From contig JAEWAX010000025.1 in NCBI GenBank assembly GCA_023391425.1, positions 1 through 24,159 of the forward strand: a stretch of DNA of 24,159 nt. Direction: 5' to 3'. This DNA comes from Bacillota bacterium (GTDB lineage: Bacteria > Bacillota > Clostridia > Acetivibrionales > DSM-1351). A program made the translations under genes and the position numbers. Under the pieces are notes generated by a model. That model searched no databases. It saw nothing but the letters and a program-made list of their open reading frames with translations, and had not been told where the DNA came from. Below, in pieces: positions 22,786 to 24,159 of this stretch (positions within the stretch are counted from its first letter, which is position 1; every line of letters begins with the position of its first letter).

Positions 22786-23673
22786 ATGAACTATTATGAA
22801 AGGATTCAAAAATCTATTGATTACATTGAAAGCAATCTTGAAAACGAAATTGATTTGAATATAGCTGCCCAGAAAGCATTTATGTCACTATCCAACTTCT
22901 ATAGAATGTTTTTTGCCCTTGTTGGCTATTCTGTAAAGGAGTATATAAGGCTTCGCAGGGTTAGCTTAGCATCATTAGATGTATTGAGTTGTAATAATTG
23001 TTTAATTGATATTGCTGTTAAATATGATTTTGAGAGTGGGGATTCTTTTTCAAGAGCTTTTAAACGTATAACAGGATTTTTGCCTAGTGAATTTAGAAAA
23101 CTTAATAAAGAGTATAGTTTTGAAAGGATGAGTATAATGGATAAATATTTCGAAATTCAAGATAAAGATTTAATGGATAAGTATCCAGATATAAAGGTTT
23201 TGAAGGAACTTGAACCAACTAGAGTAGCATACTATTGTTATTTTGGAAAGAATCCAGAGAAAGGCGCTTTTGCAGTTATGAAAGATTGGGTGAATAAGAA
23301 TGGTTTGAATCTCAAGGAAGAAAGGCATCGAATATTTGGATATAATAATCCAAACCCAACTTCGCAAGATCAGGATGAATACGGGTATGAAGTATGTATA
23401 GCAATTGGAAGTGACATTATAGTAAATGATACTAACGTTAAAGAGAAAATGCTTGAAGGAGGCCTATATGCTATCACTGGTGTTAAACGTGACGAAAATG
23501 GAGATATAGGAAGTGAGATAATGAAGGCTTGGAAACGCTTCCAAGCCTGGATTGCCGACAGTAAATATGCTTATGGTGGTCATCAGTGGCTAGAGGAGCA
23601 TTTGGGCTTTGATGATGATTTTAACCATATAGGCGGAGTTGATTTATATATGCCTGTAAGAACAAAGATATAG
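22786..23673 (+). CDS. AraC-family regulator with C-terminal GyrI-like effector domain
   Basis: Transcription regulator of 295 residues with an N-terminal two-HTH AraC DNA-binding domain (about 8-106: SIDYIESNLENEIDLNIAAQ, then SLSNFYRMFFALVGYSVKEYI, then DIAVKYDFESGDSFSRAFKR and TGFLPSEFRK). A GyrI/Rob-like ligand domain follows (about 130-293), with GGLYAITGV and the terminal GGVDLYMPVR typical of that fold. Proteins of this layout often sense hydrophobic or cationic drugs and control efflux genes, but no target gene is visible. The ATG has AAGGGAG 9-10 nt upstream. It is a monocistronic unit as far as the window shows. Confidence 0.9.
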   Translation: MNYYERIQKSIDYIESNLENEIDLNIAAQKAFMSLSNFYRMFFALVGYSVKEYIRLRRVSLASLDVLSCNNCLIDIAVKYDFESGDSFSRAFKRITGFLPSEFRKLNKEYSFERMSIMDKYFEIQDKDLMDKYPDIKVLKELEPTRVAYYCYFGKNPEKGAFAVMKDWVNKNGLNLKEERHRIFGYNNPNPTSQDQDEYGYEVCIAIGSDIIVNDTNVKEKMLEGGLYAITGVKRDENGDIGSEIMKAWKRFQAWIADSKYAYGGHQWLEEHLGFDDDFNHIGGVDLYMPVRTKI

Positions 23674-24159
23674 AAGGCATTGTATTCCAAGTATTTAGTA
23701 TAGGTAAGAACCATATAAATGGGATGCATTATATCACATATGACTTTACAACAAAAGTATAGTAGATTACAGTTTTAAATTAAAATAATGGCATATGATT
23801 AAATAGCACTTGATTTATAAGATATCTAAATCACAGGGAATATAAACTTCACTCAACTTAGAGATCTGTTAATAGGGTGCTATTTTTGTGTGGCAATAAT
23901 AAGAAAAGAGTATAAATAGCACTAGTTTGAAGATTATTTTAATCCGTTTTTCAAACCAGAGTATAAATGATGAATCATGAGACATTTGTGTGTATATCGG
24001 AGCATAAAGTGGGTAAATTAAATAAATAGGCGAATATAGCGATATTGTTAGTTGATAACCAACTCGATATAGAGGTATACTAACCAAGCTGTCGCAAACG
24101 ACAACACATAAATTAATCGGAGTTAATGGGTTTTGAAAAAATCTAAAAACAAAAATTAA
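23674..24159. other. Gene-free AT-rich tail with short repeats
   Basis: No convincing gene on either strand. AAATAGCACT occurs at 23801-23810 and 23914-23923, and its complement GTGCTATTT lies between them (23877-23885, running into a T-run). AGAGTATAAAT is repeated at 23907-23917 and 23958-23968. Further short inverted repeats: GTTTGAA/TTCAAAC (23925-23956), a GTTG..CAAC hairpin near 24050-24063, and TGTCG CAAA CGACA (24090-24103). Confidence 0.5.

Noticed and set aside
23869..24087. 72-codon minus-strand frame, hydrophobic, starting with TTG
   Set aside because: No ribosome site, composition dictated by AT-rich DNA and short repeats, no recognisable family.
1..24159. CRISPR array, tRNA or rRNA genes
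   Set aside because: No regularly spaced repeats and no cloverleaf or rRNA-like conserved stretch seen while reading both strands.

Overview
The window is the replication-origin region of a low-GC Gram-positive chromosome. The gene order, AT-rich codon use and protein sequences point to the class Clostridia. A Ruminiclostridium / Clostridium cluster III type organism is my best guess; that is inference from memory, not a database match.

Layout. Positions 1-5937 hold, all on the minus strand, gyrB (cut by the window start), remB, recF, an S4-domain gene (rlbA/yaaA), dnaN and dnaA. oriC is split around dnaA. The dnaN-dnaA gap (4368-4614) has consensus DnaA boxes next to a DnaA-trio tract and an AT-rich flank. 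The dnaA-rpmH gap (5938-6499) has a second DnaA-box cluster. From 6500 to 14046 everything is on the plus strand: rpmH-rnpA-yidD-yidC-jag (ribosome, RNase P, membrane insertion, RNA binding), mnmE-mnmG-rsmG (tRNA and 16S rRNA modification) and noc (nucleoid occlusion). Every gene points away from oriC, so all are on the leading strand.

After noc the usual soj-spo0J pair is missing from this window. In its place is a decayed ABC transporter (ATPase tail plus permease tail) behind a 41-nt hairpin, then gyrA. Gyrase is therefore divided across the origin: gyrB on one arm, gyrA on the other.

From 17700 the window becomes accessory and regulatory. A TetR repressor and a HelD-type RNA-polymerase-associated helicase form an operon under a strong promoter whose -10 box lies inside a 31-bp palindrome. 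An ECF sigma factor and a membrane-anchored anti-sigma-like protein form a second operon, preceded by a textbook ECF promoter. An AraC/GyrI-like regulator follows. Between the last two units lies a compact, locally GC-richer 210-nt element bounded by perfect 14-bp inverted repeats and containing a 16-bp hairpin. It is the best candidate here for an undescribed structured RNA or small mobile element. The last ~480 nt hold no convincing gene but do hold repeats.

Several starts were moved from the longest reading frame to internal codons with clear Shine-Dalgarno sites (remB, the S4 gene, dnaN, rsmG, the anti-sigma gene). All functional calls rest on motif recognition by eye; no search was run.
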